Shown: positions 1 to 12,056, numbered from the stretch's first letter. The stretch is DNA of 64,000 bases from Streptomyces sp. SCL15-4 (GCF_033366695.1 NZ_JAOBTQ010000001.1:2790001-2854000); one strand, 5' to 3'. Notes: a model not told the origin generated them from the letters alone. Numbers and translations are program-made.

Positions 1-2236
1 CGGGAGTGCGCTGCCAGCCACGGGACCCCCGGGCCAGCAGCCAGGTGGTGGCCTCCTCCGGCGGCATCGCCGCGGCGACCAGCCAGCCCTGCACCGCGTC
101 GCAGCCCAGGTCCCGCAGCCGCTCCCAGGTCTCGTCGTCCTCCACGCCCTCGGCGACGACCAGCAGGCCCAGCGAGTGGGCCAGGTCCACCGTGCAGCGG
201 ACGATCTCCGCGTCCTCGGCGTCCACGGCGAGCCGGGCCACGAAGGAGCGGTCGATCTTCAGCTCGCTGACCGGCAGCCGCCGCAGGTGCACCAGGGACG
301 AGTAGCCGGTGCCGAAGTCGTCCAGGGACATCTTCACGCCGTGCCCGGTGAGCCCGGCGAGGGTGTCGGCGGCGCGCTGCGGGTCCTCCAGCAGCACGTG
401 TTCCGTGATCTCCAGCTGGAGCGCCCCGGCGGGCACGCCGTGCCGGGCCAGCCGGGCGGCGACGGAGCCGGCGAAGCCGGGGGTGTGGACGTCGCGCGGG
501 GAGACGTTGACGGCGACCGGGACCCGCAGGCCCTGCGCGCGCCAGCGGGCGACCTGGCCGAGCGCGCTCTCCAGGACGTACTCGGTGAGGTGGGGCATCA
601 GCCCGGAGGACTCGGCTATCGCTATGAACTCGTCCGGCGGCACCTTGCCGCGCTCGGGGTGCACCCAGCGCACCAGCGCCTCCAGGCCGGCGACCTGTCC
701 GTCGAAGCGGACCTTGGGCTGGTAGTGGAGGTGGACCTCGTGGGCGTCGAGGGCCCGGCGCAGATCGCCGAGCAGGCCGAGGCGGTCGGGGGTGTTGGAG
801 TCCCGCTTGGACTCGTAGACCTCGACGCCGGTGCGGTCCCGCTTCGCCTGGTACATCGCGACGTCGGCGCGGCGCAGCATGCCCTCGGCGTCGAGCGCGT
901 GGTCGGGGAAGACGGCGACGCCGGCACTGGCCTCCAGGACCAGGGTGAGGCCGTCCAGGTCGAGCGGGGAGCTGAGGGCGGTGACGAGACCGCGGGCGAC
1001 GCGCGTCGCCGACGTGGTGGAGTCGGCGACGGGGAGTAAGACGGCGAACTCGTCACCGCCGAGCCGGGCCGCCTCGGCGCCGCGCGGCAGGGCGAGCCGC
1101 AGCCGGTCGGCGATCTGGAGCAGCAGCCGGTCTCCGGCCAGATGGCCGAGCGTGTCGTTCACCGAGCGGAACCGGTCGAGATCGATCAGCATGAGCGCGG
1201 CGCGCGCCCCGATGCGGTCGGCGTCGTCCAGCGCGGTCCAGATGCGCTCCAGCAGCCACTGCCGGTTGGGCAGCCCGGTCAGCGGGTCGCGCAGCTGCTC
1301 CTCGGCGCGGGCGCGGGCCATCCACAGCGTGGAGTCCAGGGCGATGAGCGGGATGGCGAAGAGCGGGAGCAGGACCGGCTCGGCGTCGGCGACGACGCAC
1401 AGCAGCGGGGCGATGCCGAGCAGCGCGACGGCGACCAGTCCCTGCCTGACCAGGGCGGTGCGGGCGACGGTGGGCACCCCGCCCGCGCGCGGCGCGTGCA
1501 GGTACCACAGCAGACCGCGGCCGACGGCGAGGTAGGCGACCGCGACCAGGACGACCTGGGGGGCGGTGGCGATGGTCCAGCTGTCGGACCGCCAGGGCGT
1601 CTCGACGCTCGGGACCCGGCCGAACGCGCCGAGCAGCAGGGCGCCGGCGCCGATGGCGAGGATGTCCACCGCGCCGTGAAGCACGCCCTGGCGCCAGCGG
1701 TGCCGGCGGGCGATGCCGACCAGGACGACGACGGTGAGGCTGACCAGTCCGGCGGGCACCCAGCCGTACAGCAGCAGGACGGCGAGGGTGAGGGCGGCGC
1801 CCGAGCCGGTGCCGCCCCACCAGCGGGCGCGGCCCAGCATGACGAGGTGGCCGACGATGACGCCGGTGAGCAGGGCCAGCGCCCAGCCGACCGTGCCGCG
1901 CGGGAAGAGCGCGTGGTGGTCGGTGTAGGCGCGGTAGAAGCCGGCGCCCAGGGCGAAGCCCGCGGCGGCGACGACGGCCGCGGGCAGCGCGGGCCGGGAC
2001 AGCAGGTGCCGTTCGGTGTCGGCGCCGGTCAGGCCGGGGGCGGGGGCGACGGCCGGTGACAGGGGGGCGGCGGGATCGGTGGCCGCGCACGGGCCGGCGA
2101 TGCGCGGGCCGGCGGGGCGCGGCCGCACGCCCGTACGGCCCGCGGCCCGGCCGGTCCACCGGTTCCGGCGCCAGGTGCCCGCCCGGCTGCGCGGACGCAG
2201 CCGGGCGTTTGGGGCGACGCTCTCGGTCGGTTCCAT
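1..2236 (-). CDS. rmdB: Membrane GGDEF-EAL c-di-GMP signalling protein (3' end cut by window edge)
   Basis: Cyclic-di-GMP turnover protein; 745 codons are visible and the frame stays open through base 1. An Arg/Pro-rich cytoplasmic leader is followed by several hydrophobic membrane helices (about residues 80-310), then a GGDEF domain with an intact GGDEF motif at residues 393-397, then an EAL domain (EAL at 519-521, later DDFGTGYSSL). The ATG at 2236 has a GAGGGACGG-like ribosome site just upstream. Position directly downstream of ligA and the GGDEF-EAL plus membrane architecture match S. coelicolor RmdB (SCO5495), a phosphodiesterase affecting colony development; the symbol is assigned on that recollection, not on alignment. 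Codon 400 is TTA (bases 1037-1039), so translation should depend on the developmental bldA tRNA. Which activity dominates cannot be told from motifs alone because both look intact. Confidence 0.85.
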   Translation of the reverse strand, partial: MEPTESVAPNARLRPRSRAGTWRRNRWTGRAAGRTGVRPRPAGPRIAGPCAATDPAAPLSPAVAPAPGLTGADTERHLLSRPALPAAVVAAAGFALGAGFYRAYTDHHALFPRGTVGWALALLTGVIVGHLVMLGRARWWGGTGSGAALTLAVLLLYGWVPAGLVSLTVVVLVGIARRHRWRQGVLHGAVDILAIGAGALLLGAFGRVPSVETPWRSDSWTIATAPQVVLVAVAYLAVGRGLLWYLHAPRAGGVPTVARTALVRQGLVAVALLGIAPLLCVVADAEPVLLPLFAIPLIALDSTLWMARARAEEQLRDPLTGLPNRQWLLERIWTALDDADRIGARAALMLIDLDRFRSVNDTLGHLAGDRLLLQIADRLRLALPRGAEAARLGGDEFAVLLPVADSTTSATRVARGLVTALSSPLDLDGLTLVLEASAGVAVFPDHALDAEGMLRRADVAMYQAKRDRTGVEVYESKRDSNTPDRLGLLGDLRRALDAHEVHLHYQPKVRFDGQVAGLEALVRWVHPERGKVPPDEFIAIAESSGLMPHLTEYVLESALGQVARWRAQGLRVPVAVNVSPRDVHTPGFAGSVAARLARHGVPAGALQLEITEHVLLEDPQRAADTLAGLTGHGVKMSLDDFGTGYSSLVHLRRLPVSELKIDRSFVARLAVDAEDAEIVRCTVDLAHSLGLLVVAEGVEDDETWERLRDLGCDAVQGWLVAAAMPPEEATTWLLARGSRGWQRTP

Positions 2237-2495
2237 TCCCGTCCCTCTCACAGCCGGCGGTGCCCACGCCACGCGGCCCGGCGCCCGACAACCCTCAGCG
2301 GCTCCGCGTCGAAGAAACCCTCCCCGGGCCTGTCGAGGGCACGGAGGTGCCCCAGCCGCAGCTGGGCACGGCAGGCGCACGCCTCAACAGTAGGCCGCGG
2401 AAGGCTTCCACGGGCAGCGGTCTCCGACGGTTGCCCGAATGCGCCCGGGCCACCCGTATGCATCTGATATGCGCCGATCGGGCGGCCTTCAACCG
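2237..2495. other. Intergenic region between ligA and the GGDEF-EAL gene
   Basis: 259 bases with no convincing gene. It must carry the 3' end of the ligA transcript and, on the minus strand, the promoter or leader of the GGDEF-EAL gene. A short AT-richer patch with an imperfect inverted repeat (GCATATCAGATGC on the minus strand, about 2459-2472) is the only visible structure; I see no clear terminator. Confidence 0.4.
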
Positions 2496-5713
<3,218 letters not shown>

Positions 5714-5744
5714 CAGGGCAGCCTACGCAGCCCAGGGACCCCGG

Positions 5745-6434
5745 TCAGCGCCCCGGGCGCACCGACAGGTCGTTGACCTCCGCGTCCCTCGGCAGGTCCA
5801 GGGCCATCAGCAGGGCCGTGGCGACCGACTCGGGGTCGATCCACCTGCCCGGGTCGTACTCCTTGCCCTCCTGCTGGTGCACCTTGGCCTGCATGGGGCT
5901 GGCGGTGCGGCCGGGATAGACGGTGGTGACGCGGACGCCGTTCGCGTGCTCCTCCTGGCGCAGCGCGTCGGCGAGGGCCTTCAGGCCGTGCTTGGAGGCG
6001 GCGTATCCGGACCAGCCGGCGGAGGCGCTCAGGCCGGCACCGGAGTTGACGAAGATCACATGGCCGCCGGCGGCCCGCAGCTGCGGCAGGAAGTGCCGGG
6101 TCAGCTCGGCGGGCGCGACCAGGTTGACGTTCAGCTGGTGGTGCCAGGACTTCGGGGTGAGGTCGCCGACCGTGCCCAGCTCGACGACCCCGGCGATGTG
6201 CAGCAGGGAGTCCACCCGGTCCGGGAGCGTCTGGTGGGAGAACGCCCAGGAGAGCTTGTCCGGGTCCGCGAGGTCGCCGACCAGGGTGCGCGCGCCGGGG
6301 AACCGGGCCGCCAGCTCCTTGGCGCGGCCCGCGTCGCGCGCGTGCAGCACGAGATCGTCCCCGCGCGCGTGCAGCCGGCGGGCCACGGCCGCGCCGATGC
6401 CGGAACCGGCCCCGGTGATCACATGAGTAGCCAT
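5745..6434 (-). CDS. Short-chain dehydrogenase/reductase
   Basis: A 229-residue NAD(P)-dependent oxidoreductase. The Rossmann glycine motif is at the N-terminus (TGAGSGIGAAVARRL), followed by a cofactor-acidic region (VGDLAD), the central N-A-G-like stretch (IAGVVELG), a catalytic Ser in FVNSGAG and the YxxxK pair in YAASKHGLKAL. The PGRT motif follows. Length is typical of classical SDRs, slightly short at the C-terminus. The start ATG at 6434 is followed directly by the glycine motif, which fixes it. The gene lies 15 bases after the LOG-family gene. Substrate cannot be predicted. Confidence 0.9.
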   Translation of the reverse strand: MATHVITGAGSGIGAAVARRLHARGDDLVLHARDAGRAKELAARFPGARTLVGDLADPDKLSWAFSHQTLPDRVDSLLHIAGVVELGTVGDLTPKSWHHQLNVNLVAPAELTRHFLPQLRAAGGHVIFVNSGAGLSASAGWSGYAASKHGLKALADALRQEEHANGVRVTTVYPGRTASPMQAKVHQQEGKEYDPGRWIDPESVATALLMALDLPRDAEVNDLSVRPGR

Positions 6435-6449
6435 GGGGCCATGCTCGCA

Positions 6450-6989
6450 TCAGTGCCCGGCGAGCTGCTCCTCCAGGTAGGCCAGGGCGCCGGCGGGCTC
6501 TTCGGCGAAGAAGACCAGCTCGGCCAGCGGGCGCGGCAGGAAGCCCTCGGCCTCCATGCGGCGGAACTGCTCGCGCAGGCCGTCGTAGAAGCCCGCGGTG
6601 TTCAGCAGCACGACCGGCTTCCCGGTGCGGCCGTGCTTCTTCAGCTCCAGGATCTCGGTGGCCTCGTCGAGGGTGCCGGTGCCGCCCACCATGATCACCA
6701 CGGCGTCGGCCTTCTCCAGCAGCAGCCTCTTGCGTTCGGCGAGGTCGGCCGCGATCACCATCTCGTCGGCGCCGGGCCGCGCCTTGTTCGCCAGGAACTC
6801 CACGGAGACGCCCAGCAGCCGGCCGCCGCTCTCCTGCACCCCGTCGGCGACCACCTTCATCAGACCGCTGTCGGAACCGCCCCAGACCAGCGTGTGACCG
6901 GCCTTGCCGATCAGTTCCGCGAACTCGCGCGCGGGGCGGGTGTAACGCTCGTCGAGGTCGGCGGCGGACAGGAAGACGCAGATGTTCAT
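6450..6989 (-). CDS. LOG family protein (TIGR00730; cytokinin-activating-type phosphoribohydrolase)
   Basis: 179 residues. Begins MNICVFLSAADLD and carries the phosphate-binding loop GGTGTLDE (family consensus PGGxGTxxE; here VGGTGTLDEA), preceded by LVWGGSDSGLMKVVADGV. Enzymes of this family remove ribose 5'-phosphate from nucleotide monophosphates; bacterial members are often annotated as lysine decarboxylase by mistake. It is the first gene of the leftward SDR-MetE-like-ligA run. Its start lies inside one arm of a 10-base inverted repeat shared with the divergent DUF427 gene. Confidence 0.88.
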   Translation of the reverse strand: MNICVFLSAADLDERYTRPAREFAELIGKAGHTLVWGGSDSGLMKVVADGVQESGGRLLGVSVEFLANKARPGADEMVIAADLAERKRLLLEKADAVVIMVGGTGTLDEATEILELKKHGRTGKPVVLLNTAGFYDGLREQFRRMEAEGFLPRPLAELVFFAEEPAGALAYLEEQLAGH

Positions 6990-6990
6990 G

Positions 6991-7060
6991 GCTCATACCG
7001 TACGGCGCCCGGGCCGGCCGGGAAGAAGCGCGGCCCGTCCGGTGCTGTTCCGGTATGAGC
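6991..7060. repeat. Inverted repeat framing the LOG/DUF427 divergent promoter
   Basis: GCTCATACCG at 6991-7000 and its exact reverse complement CGGTATGAGC at 7051-7060. The right arm contains the DUF427 start codon (7055) and the left arm abuts the LOG start codon (6989), so both genes have the same bases around their translation starts. It may be a shared operator or symmetric -10/start elements. Confidence 0.5.
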
Positions 7061-7378
7061 GATGGACACACGATCACGATCGAAAAGAGCGAGCGGCACG
7101 TGCGCGTCGTGCACGGCGGCCAGGTGCTCGCGGAGTCCGACCGTCCGCTGGAGCTGCGCGAGACGGGCTGTCCGGTGCGGTACTACATCCCCGCCGAGGA
7201 CGTACGCCTCGATCTGCTGACTCCCTCCGACACGCACACGGTCTGCCCCTACAAGGGCACGGCCTCCTACTGGTCGCTGCCGGACGCGGCCGACCTCGTC
7301 TGGGCGTACCCCGAGCCCAAGGACGACATGGCGGAACTCAAGGACCACTACTGCTTCTACGACACCGAGGTGGCATGA
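7055..7378 (+). CDS. DUF427 domain protein
   Basis: 107 residues, a single compact all-beta DUF427 domain: SERHVRVVHGGQVLAES near the start, RYYIPAEDVR in the middle, and the conserved CPYKGTASYW motif at about residues 64-73 followed by AWAYPEP-like VWAYPEPKDD. Function of the family is not established. The ATG start is in the right arm of the inverted repeat shared with the LOG gene. It is separated by 63 bases from the hydrolase downstream. Confidence 0.9.
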   Translation: MSDGHTITIEKSERHVRVVHGGQVLAESDRPLELRETGCPVRYYIPAEDVRLDLLTPSDTHTVCPYKGTASYWSLPDAADLVWAYPEPKDDMAELKDHYCFYDTEVA

Positions 7379-7441
7379 CCGACCCCGGCACCGCCGTGTC
7401 GTGACCGATGAGGGAGCGGCCGTGCGGCAGTCTGCACGGGC

Positions 7442-8221
7442 ATGGACAAGAAGACGACTTCCCGCGACGGCACCTCCCTCGCGTACCACGTGACCGGCCA
7501 GGGGCCCACGGTGATCCTGGTGAGCGGCGCGATGTCCACCGGCGGCACCGTGCTGCCCCTGGCGGAGCGTCTCGCGGCCCGCTGCACGGCCGTCGTCTAC
7601 GACCGCCGAGGCCGCGGCGAGAGCGGCGACACGGCGCCGTACGCGGTCGACCGCGAGATCGAGGACCTGGCCGCGCTGATCGAGGCCGTGGGCGACGCGG
7701 CGCTGTTCGGGGTCTCCTCGGGCGGCGCGCTGGCGCTGCGCGCGGCGGCGGGCGGGCTGCCGGTGCGCCGGGCGGCGGTGTACGAGGTGCCGTACGCCGA
7801 CCACCTGGCGGACGGCGCCGCGCGCGAGGCGGCCTACAAGGAGAAGCTGACCGGGGCGCTGGCCGAGGGCCGGCGCGGGGACGCGGTGGAGCTGTTCCTG
7901 CGCCAGACCGGCCTCGGCGAGGAGATGATCGAGCGCGCCCGCCAGTCCCCGATGTGGGCCGGCATGGAGAGCCTGGCGCCCAGCCTCGCCCACGACGACA
8001 CGGTCATGGCCGACGGCCTGCTCCCCCGCGACCTGCTCGCCCGGATCTCCGTCCCCGTGCTCTCGGTCGCGGGCGGCGCGAGCCCGGAGTGGATGCACCG
8101 GGCGGGCCAGGCGGTCGCGGAGGCCGTGCCGCGGGGCACGTACCGCGTCCTGCCCGGCCAGACCCACATGGTGGAACCGGACGTGCTGGGGCCGGTGCTG
8201 GCGGAGTTCTTCGCCGGATAG
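7442..8221 (+). CDS. Alpha/beta hydrolase
   Basis: 259-residue alpha/beta-hydrolase fold protein. The N-terminus (TSRDGTSLAYHVTGQGPTVI) is typical; the oxyanion region is LVSGAM, the nucleophile serine lies in GVSSGGAL, and the terminal catalytic His is probably in PGQTHMV near the C-terminus. No signal peptide, so cytoplasmic. Substrate unknown; it could be an esterase or haloperoxidase-like enzyme. It faces mnmA convergently with 12 bases between the stop codons. Confidence 0.88.
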   Translation: MDKKTTSRDGTSLAYHVTGQGPTVILVSGAMSTGGTVLPLAERLAARCTAVVYDRRGRGESGDTAPYAVDREIEDLAALIEAVGDAALFGVSSGGALALRAAAGGLPVRRAAVYEVPYADHLADGAAREAAYKEKLTGALAEGRRGDAVELFLRQTGLGEEMIERARQSPMWAGMESLAPSLAHDDTVMADGLLPRDLLARISVPVLSVAGGASPEWMHRAGQAVAEAVPRGTYRVLPGQTHMVEPDVLGPVLAEFFAG

Positions 8222-8233
8222 GCCCCGCGCGCC

Positions 8234-9361
8234 TCAGACCGACGCCGTCGCGCGCGTGGTGGACGCGATCGTCGCCGAACCGACCACGCGCGTGCCGTCG
8301 TAGAGCACGATCGCCTGGCCGGGGGCGACGCCGCGGACCGGCTCGGCGAAGGTCACGCGCAGCTCGCCGTCCACGAGTTCGGCGCTCACCTCGGTCTCGC
8401 CGCCGTGTGCGCGCAGCTGGGCGGTGTAGGTGCCGGGGCCGGCGGGTGCGGCGCCGCACCAGCGGGGCCTGATCGCGGTGAGCGCGGTGACGTCCAGGGC
8501 CTCGGCCGGGCCGACGGTGACCGTGTTGGTGACCGGCGAGATGTCCAGGACGTAGCGCGGCTTGCCGTCCGGGGCCGGGGTGCCGATCCTGAGGCCCTTG
8601 CGCTGGCCGATGGTGAAGCCGTACGCGCCCTCGTGGCTGCCCAGCCTGGCCCCGGACTCGTCCACGATGTCGCCCTCGGCCCTGCCGAGGCGGCGGGCCA
8701 GGAAGCCCTGGGTGTCGCCGTCGGCGATGAAGCAGATGTCGTGCGAGTCGGGCTTCTTCGCCACGGCCAGGCCCCGGCGCTCGGCCTCCGCGCGGATCTC
8801 CTCCTTGGTGGTGACCGTGTCGCCGAGCGGGAACATCGCGTGCGCGAGCTGCCTGTCGTCCAGCACGCCGAGGACGTACGACTGGTCCTTGGCCATGTCG
8901 GAGGCGCGGTGCAGCTCGCGGGAGCCGTCCTCGTTCACGATCACCTTGGCGTAGTGGCCGGTGCAGACGGCGTCGAAGCCGAGGGCCAGCGCCTTGTCCA
9001 GCAGCGCCGCGAACTTGATCTTCTCGTTGCAGCGCAGGCACGGGTTCGGGGTGCGGCCGGCCTCGTACTCGGCGACGAAGTCCTCGACGACGTCCTCGCG
9101 GAAGCGGTCGGCGAGGTCCCAGACGTAGAACGGGATGCCGATGACGTCGGCCGCGCGGCGGGCGTCGCGCGAGTCCTCGATGGTGCAACAGCCCCGCGCG
9201 CCGGTTCGGAACGACTGCGGGTTCGCGGAGAGTGCGAGGTGGACGCCGGTGACGTCGTGGCCGGCCTCCGCGGCACGCGCGGCGGCGACGGCGGAGTCCA
9301 CTCCGCCGGACATGGCGGCGAGGACGCGGAGGGGGCGGGTGCGCAGCGGGGTGTCAGTCAT
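8234..9361 (-). CDS. mnmA: tRNA-specific 2-thiouridylase MnmA
   Basis: Thiolates U34 in the anticodon of Lys/Glu/Gln tRNAs. 375 residues from the ATG at 9361, which directly precedes the PP-loop ATP site SGGVDS (residues 18-23). Other family landmarks: [12 protein letters not shown] (catalytic Cys in the CxxC region), [16 protein letters not shown] and [11 protein letters not shown] with the second active-site Cys, then the C-terminal beta-barrel. Longer upstream readings in this frame are not needed. With the cysteine desulfurase encoded about 760 bases away on the same strand, it can form a complete sulfur relay. Confidence 0.97.
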   Translation of the reverse strand: MTDTPLRTRPLRVLAAMSGGVDSAVAAARAAEAGHDVTGVHLALSANPQSFRTGARGCCTIEDSRDARRAADVIGIPFYVWDLADRFREDVVEDFVAEYEAGRTPNPCLRCNEKIKFAALLDKALALGFDAVCTGHYAKVIVNEDGSRELHRASDMAKDQSYVLGVLDDRQLAHAMFPLGDTVTTKEEIRAEAERRGLAVAKKPDSHDICFIADGDTQGFLARRLGRAEGDIVDESGARLGSHEGAYGFTIGQRKGLRIGTPAPDGKPRYVLDISPVTNTVTVGPAEALDVTALTAIRPRWCGAAPAGPGTYTAQLRAHGGETEVSAELVDGELRVTFAEPVRGVAPGQAIVLYDGTRVVGSATIASTTRATASV

Positions 9362-9421
9362 AACCCTTCCAGGGTACGGGGGCGCGGGAACCTGGTTGGC
9401 CGGTCGTCCGTTGAGGCTCAC

Positions 9422-10126
9422 ATGGGGGCGACGACAGGGCCGGCGGCGGGGGCGGGCGCGGGGCCGCCCGGAGGCGACGGGGACCGGCGGCTGGGGCGGC
9501 GGGCGCTGCTGGTGGGCGGGGTCGCGGCGGCCGTGGGCACGGCGCTGCTGGCCCGCGAGGAGCTGTCCCGGTCGTGGTGGCGGCTGCCCGGGGTGGACAA
9601 GCCGCGGGCGGCGGGCGCGGTGGACTTCCGGGGCGCGCGCTGGGTGGCGGCCTCGGCGGCGAACTACCGGCGGGCGGACCGGCCGGCCGACTATCCGGTG
9701 GACCGGGTCGTCGTCCACGTCACCCAGGGCGGGTACGCGTCGGCGGTGCGGGCCTTCCAGGATCCCGGCCACGGTGCGGCGGCGCACTACATCGTGCGCG
9801 CGGACGGACGGATCACCCAGCTGATCCGCGAGCTGGACGTCGCCTTCCACGCGGGCAACCGGCAGTACAACGAACGCAGTGTCGGCATCGAGCACGAGGG
9901 CTTCGTGGAGGACGCCGGGTCCTTCACCGACGCCATGTACGCGGCCTCGGCCCGGCTGACGGCCGCGATATGCGGGCGCTACGGCATCCCCGCGGACCGG
10001 GAGCACGTCATCGGGCACGCCCAGGTGCCGGGCACGGACCACACGGACCCGGGGCCGTTCTGGGACTGGGAGCGGTATCTGCGCCTGGTCGGCGCCGAGC
10101 GCGCCGAGGCCCCGCCGGCTAGGTGA
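9422..10126 (+). CDS. Exported N-acetylmuramoyl-L-alanine amidase (amidase_2 family)
   Basis: 234 residues with start ATG at 9422 (GAGG ribosome site 5 bases upstream). The N-terminus has a twin-Arg-like motif ([12 protein letters not shown]) and a hydrophobic segment, so it is probably Tat- or Sec-exported or membrane-anchored. The catalytic domain shows VVVHVTQG with the first zinc His, [10 protein letters not shown], and [14 protein letters not shown] with the late His/Asp ligands, as in T7-lysozyme/PGRP-like amidases that cleave the MurNAc-L-Ala bond. Its stop overlaps the convergent cysteine desulfurase stop by 8 bases. It is flanked on both sides by the tRNA-thiolation genes on the opposite strand. 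Confidence 0.9.
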   Translation: MGATTGPAAGAGAGPPGGDGDRRLGRRALLVGGVAAAVGTALLAREELSRSWWRLPGVDKPRAAGAVDFRGARWVAASAANYRRADRPADYPVDRVVVHVTQGGYASAVRAFQDPGHGAAAHYIVRADGRITQLIRELDVAFHAGNRQYNERSVGIEHEGFVEDAGSFTDAMYAASARLTAAICGRYGIPADREHVIGHAQVPGTDHTDPGPFWDWERYLRLVGAERAEAPPAR

Positions 10127-11288
10127 GGCCGGCCGCGCGGGCGCGTTCCACCGCCGGGCCGATCGCCTTGGCCACGGCCTCCACGTCCGCCTCGGTGGAG
10201 GTGTGGCCGAGGGAGAAGCGCAGGGTGCCGCGGGCCAGGTCCGGGTCGGTGCCGGTGGCCAGGAGGACGTGGCTGGGCTGGGCGACGCCCGCGGTGCAGG
10301 CGGAGCCGGTGGAGCACTCGATGCCCTGGGCGTCCAGCAGGAGCAGCAGGGAGTCGCCCTCGCAGCCGGGGAAGGTGAAGTGCGCGTTGGCCGGCAGCCG
10401 GCCACCGGGCGCCGGGTCGCCGCCGAGGATCGCGTCCGGTACGGCGTCGCGCACGGCGTCGACCAGCCGGTCGCGCAGGCCGCCGATCTCCCGCGCGAAC
10501 CGCTCGCGCCGCTCGGCGGCGAGCCGGCCGGCCACGGCGAAGGAGGCGACGGCGGGCACGTCGAGCGTGCCGGAGCGGACGTGCCGCTCCTGGCCGCCGC
10601 CGTGCAGGACGGGCACGGGGCTGTACTCGCGGCCGAGGAGCAGGGCGCCGATGCCGTACGGGCCGCCGATCTTGTGGCCGGAGACGGTCATCGCGGCGAG
10701 GCCGGAGGCGGCGAAGTCGACGGGGACCTGACCGAACGCCTGGACCGCGTCGGCGTGCAGGGGGACGCCGAACTCGGCGGCTACGTCGGCCAGTTCGCGG
10801 ACCGGCATGATCGTGCCGATCTCGTTGTTGGCCCACATCACGGTGGCCAGGGCGACGTCGTCGGGGTCGCGGGCGATGGCCTCGCGCAGCGCGTCGGGGT
10901 GGACGCGGCCGTGGGTGTCGACGGGGAGGTACTCGACGGTGGCGCCCTCGTGTTCGCCGAGCCAGTGCACGGCGTCGAGGACGGCGTGGTGCTCGACGGG
11001 ACTGGCGAGGACGCGGGTGCGGGCGGGGTCGGCGGCGGCGCGGGACCAGTACAGGCCCTTGACGGCGAGGTTGTCGGCCTCGGTGCCGCCCGAGGTGAAC
11101 ACGACCTCGCTGGGGCGGGCGCCGAGGGCTTCCGCGAGGGTTTCGCGGGCTTCCTCGACCGTGCGGCGGGCCTGCCGGCCGGACGCGTGGAGGGAGGAGG
11201 CGTTGCCCGTGATGCTCAGCCGGGCGGTGAGCGCCTCTGCCGCCTCCGGGAGCATCGGGGTGGTCGCGGCGTGGTCGAGGTAAGCCAT
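10119..11288 (-). CDS. Cysteine desulfurase (NifS/IscS class)
   Basis: PLP enzyme that transfers sulfur from cysteine to a carrier cysteine. 389 residues. N-terminal [25 protein letters not shown]-lysine in [11 protein letters not shown], and the active-site Cys in STGSACTAG are all present; the short Cys loop and HKIGGP context fit class I (IscS/NifS) enzymes. The likely client is MnmA, encoded on the same strand downstream with only the antisense amidase gene in between. Iron-sulfur supply is also possible, but no isc/suf scaffold is nearby. Confidence 0.95.
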   Translation of the reverse strand: MAYLDHAATTPMLPEAAEALTARLSITGNASSLHASGRQARRTVEEARETLAEALGARPSEVVFTSGGTEADNLAVKGLYWSRAAADPARTRVLASPVEHHAVLDAVHWLGEHEGATVEYLPVDTHGRVHPDALREAIARDPDDVALATVMWANNEIGTIMPVRELADVAAEFGVPLHADAVQAFGQVPVDFAASGLAAMTVSGHKIGGPYGIGALLLGREYSPVPVLHGGGQERHVRSGTLDVPAVASFAVAGRLAAERRERFAREIGGLRDRLVDAVRDAVPDAILGGDPAPGGRLPANAHFTFPGCEGDSLLLLLDAQGIECSTGSACTAGVAQPSHVLLATGTDPDLARGTLRFSLGHTSTEADVEAVAKAIGPAVERARAAGLT

Positions 11289-11392
11289 GGTGAGGCCGAT
11301 TCTACGGCTCCCCCGCCGGCGGCCCGGGCCGCGAGGTGCGCAAGGGGCCGGAGAGTGCCTTGCGCCGGCCGCGACCGGCGCCGAACTCCAGG

Positions 11393-11431
11393 CGTCACGG
11401 CGTCACGGCGTCACGGCGTCACGGCGTTCAC
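11393..11431. repeat. 8-base tandem repeat (CGTCACGG)n
   Basis: Four perfect head-to-tail copies of CGTCACGG (11393-11424) followed by a degenerate fifth (CGTTCAC). The array runs up to and includes the stop codon (11428-11430) of the DUF4190 gene, so repeat-number change could alter that C-terminus or the shared 3' region with the cysteine desulfurase promoter side. Confidence 0.9.
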
Positions 11432-11709
11432 AGGCTCCAGGACACCGACCCGGTCATCTCCATCGCCGTCACCAGGACCACCAGGTCGGCGACGCCCAGG
11501 CCGAGGCCCAGGTAGGCGCGGCCCCGGCGGGCCGTGCCGCGCCAGAGGGCGGCTGCGGCGAGGACGATGGCGATCGGGCCGAGGAAGAGGTTGAGGACGA
11601 GCAGGCCGAGGAGGCCGAGGATGAAGGACGCCACGGCCATGCCGTCGGCGTCCCGGGTGCGCGGACGGGTGTCGGTGCGGCCGCTGGTGGCCGGTGCGGT
11701 GAGGTGCAT
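11428..11709 (-). CDS. DUF4190-type small membrane protein
   Basis: 93 residues: a polar N-terminus followed by DGMAVASFILGLLGLL and a second hydrophobic helix, with GPIAIVLAAAALW between, the usual DUF4190 layout of two transmembrane segments. Function of the family is unknown. The stop codon lies inside the degenerate last unit of the CGTCACGG repeat array. Probably cotranscribed from the promoter region near the TetR gene together with the small gene upstream. Confidence 0.75.
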   Translation of the reverse strand: MHLTAPATSGRTDTRPRTRDADGMAVASFILGLLGLLVLNLFLGPIAIVLAAAALWRGTARRGRAYLGLGLGVADLVVLVTAMEMTGSVSWSL

Positions 11710-11746
11710 GATGCTCAGCTCCCGAAAATCCTGTGTGGCCGGACCG

Positions 11747-11911
11747 TCAGTCGGACGACGTGTGCCGGCGGCTGTGGCGTTCGCGGAGTGCGAAGACGCC
11801 GAGCCAGACGGCGATGACGGCGGCCAGGGCGACGCTGACGGTGAGCGGCGCGTGGGCCACGGTGCCCAGCATCACTCCGAGCAGCATGAGCGCGGCGACG
11901 AGGAACAGCAT
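11747..11911 (-). CDS. Small two-helix membrane protein, unknown function
   Basis: 54 residues from the ATG at 11911, which has a GGAGG ribosome site upstream (the frame is open further to 11992 but that stretch is basic and non-hydrophobic). Two hydrophobic segments (LFLVAALMLLGVMLG and SVALAAVIAVWLGVF) are followed by a basic Arg/His tail. Divergent from the TetR regulator and probably its target, because repeated candidate operator sequences lie between them. Confidence 0.6.
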   Translation of the reverse strand: MLFLVAALMLLGVMLGTVAHAPLTVSVALAAVIAVWLGVFALRERHSRRHTSSD

Positions 11912-11966
11912 GGGATCGAATCCCCCCTCCGGGATGCCTCGTGTTCGGCCGGTGTGAAGTTTGGGT

Positions 11967-12050
11967 GAACAGTTGTAGTAACACTTGTCCACTGACTTCG
12001 AGTCTAACGCCTCCCGCGGCTTTCCAATTCCGGAGAACAGTTGTTAACTG
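11967..12050. promoter_or_regulatory. Candidate TetR operators in divergent promoter
   Basis: GAACAGTTGT occurs twice in the same orientation, at 11967-11976 and 12035-12044. The second copy is part of an imperfect palindrome CAGTTGTTAACTG (12038-12050) ending 6 bases before the TetR start codon. The region is markedly AT-richer than its surroundings. Autoregulation plus control of the divergent small membrane-protein gene is the inference. Confidence 0.5.
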
Positions 12051-12056
12051 GATGAC

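Noticed and set aside
622..1056. Pro/Arg/Ser-rich minus-strand frame over the GGDEF domain, and similar long low-complexity frames opposite or out of phase with nearly every gene
   Set aside because: They lack domains and ribosome sites and arise because high-GC sequence has few stop codons; the frame with recognisable motifs was chosen in each case.
8405..9421. A much longer plus-strand version of the amidase starting opposite mnmA
   Set aside because: The added sequence is the antisense of mnmA and has no protein features; the ATG at 9422 with GAGG upstream and a following signal-like segment is better.
9362..10405. A longer N-terminal version of MnmA
   Set aside because: The PP-loop motif follows directly on the ATG at 9361; the upstream extension is antisense to the amidase.
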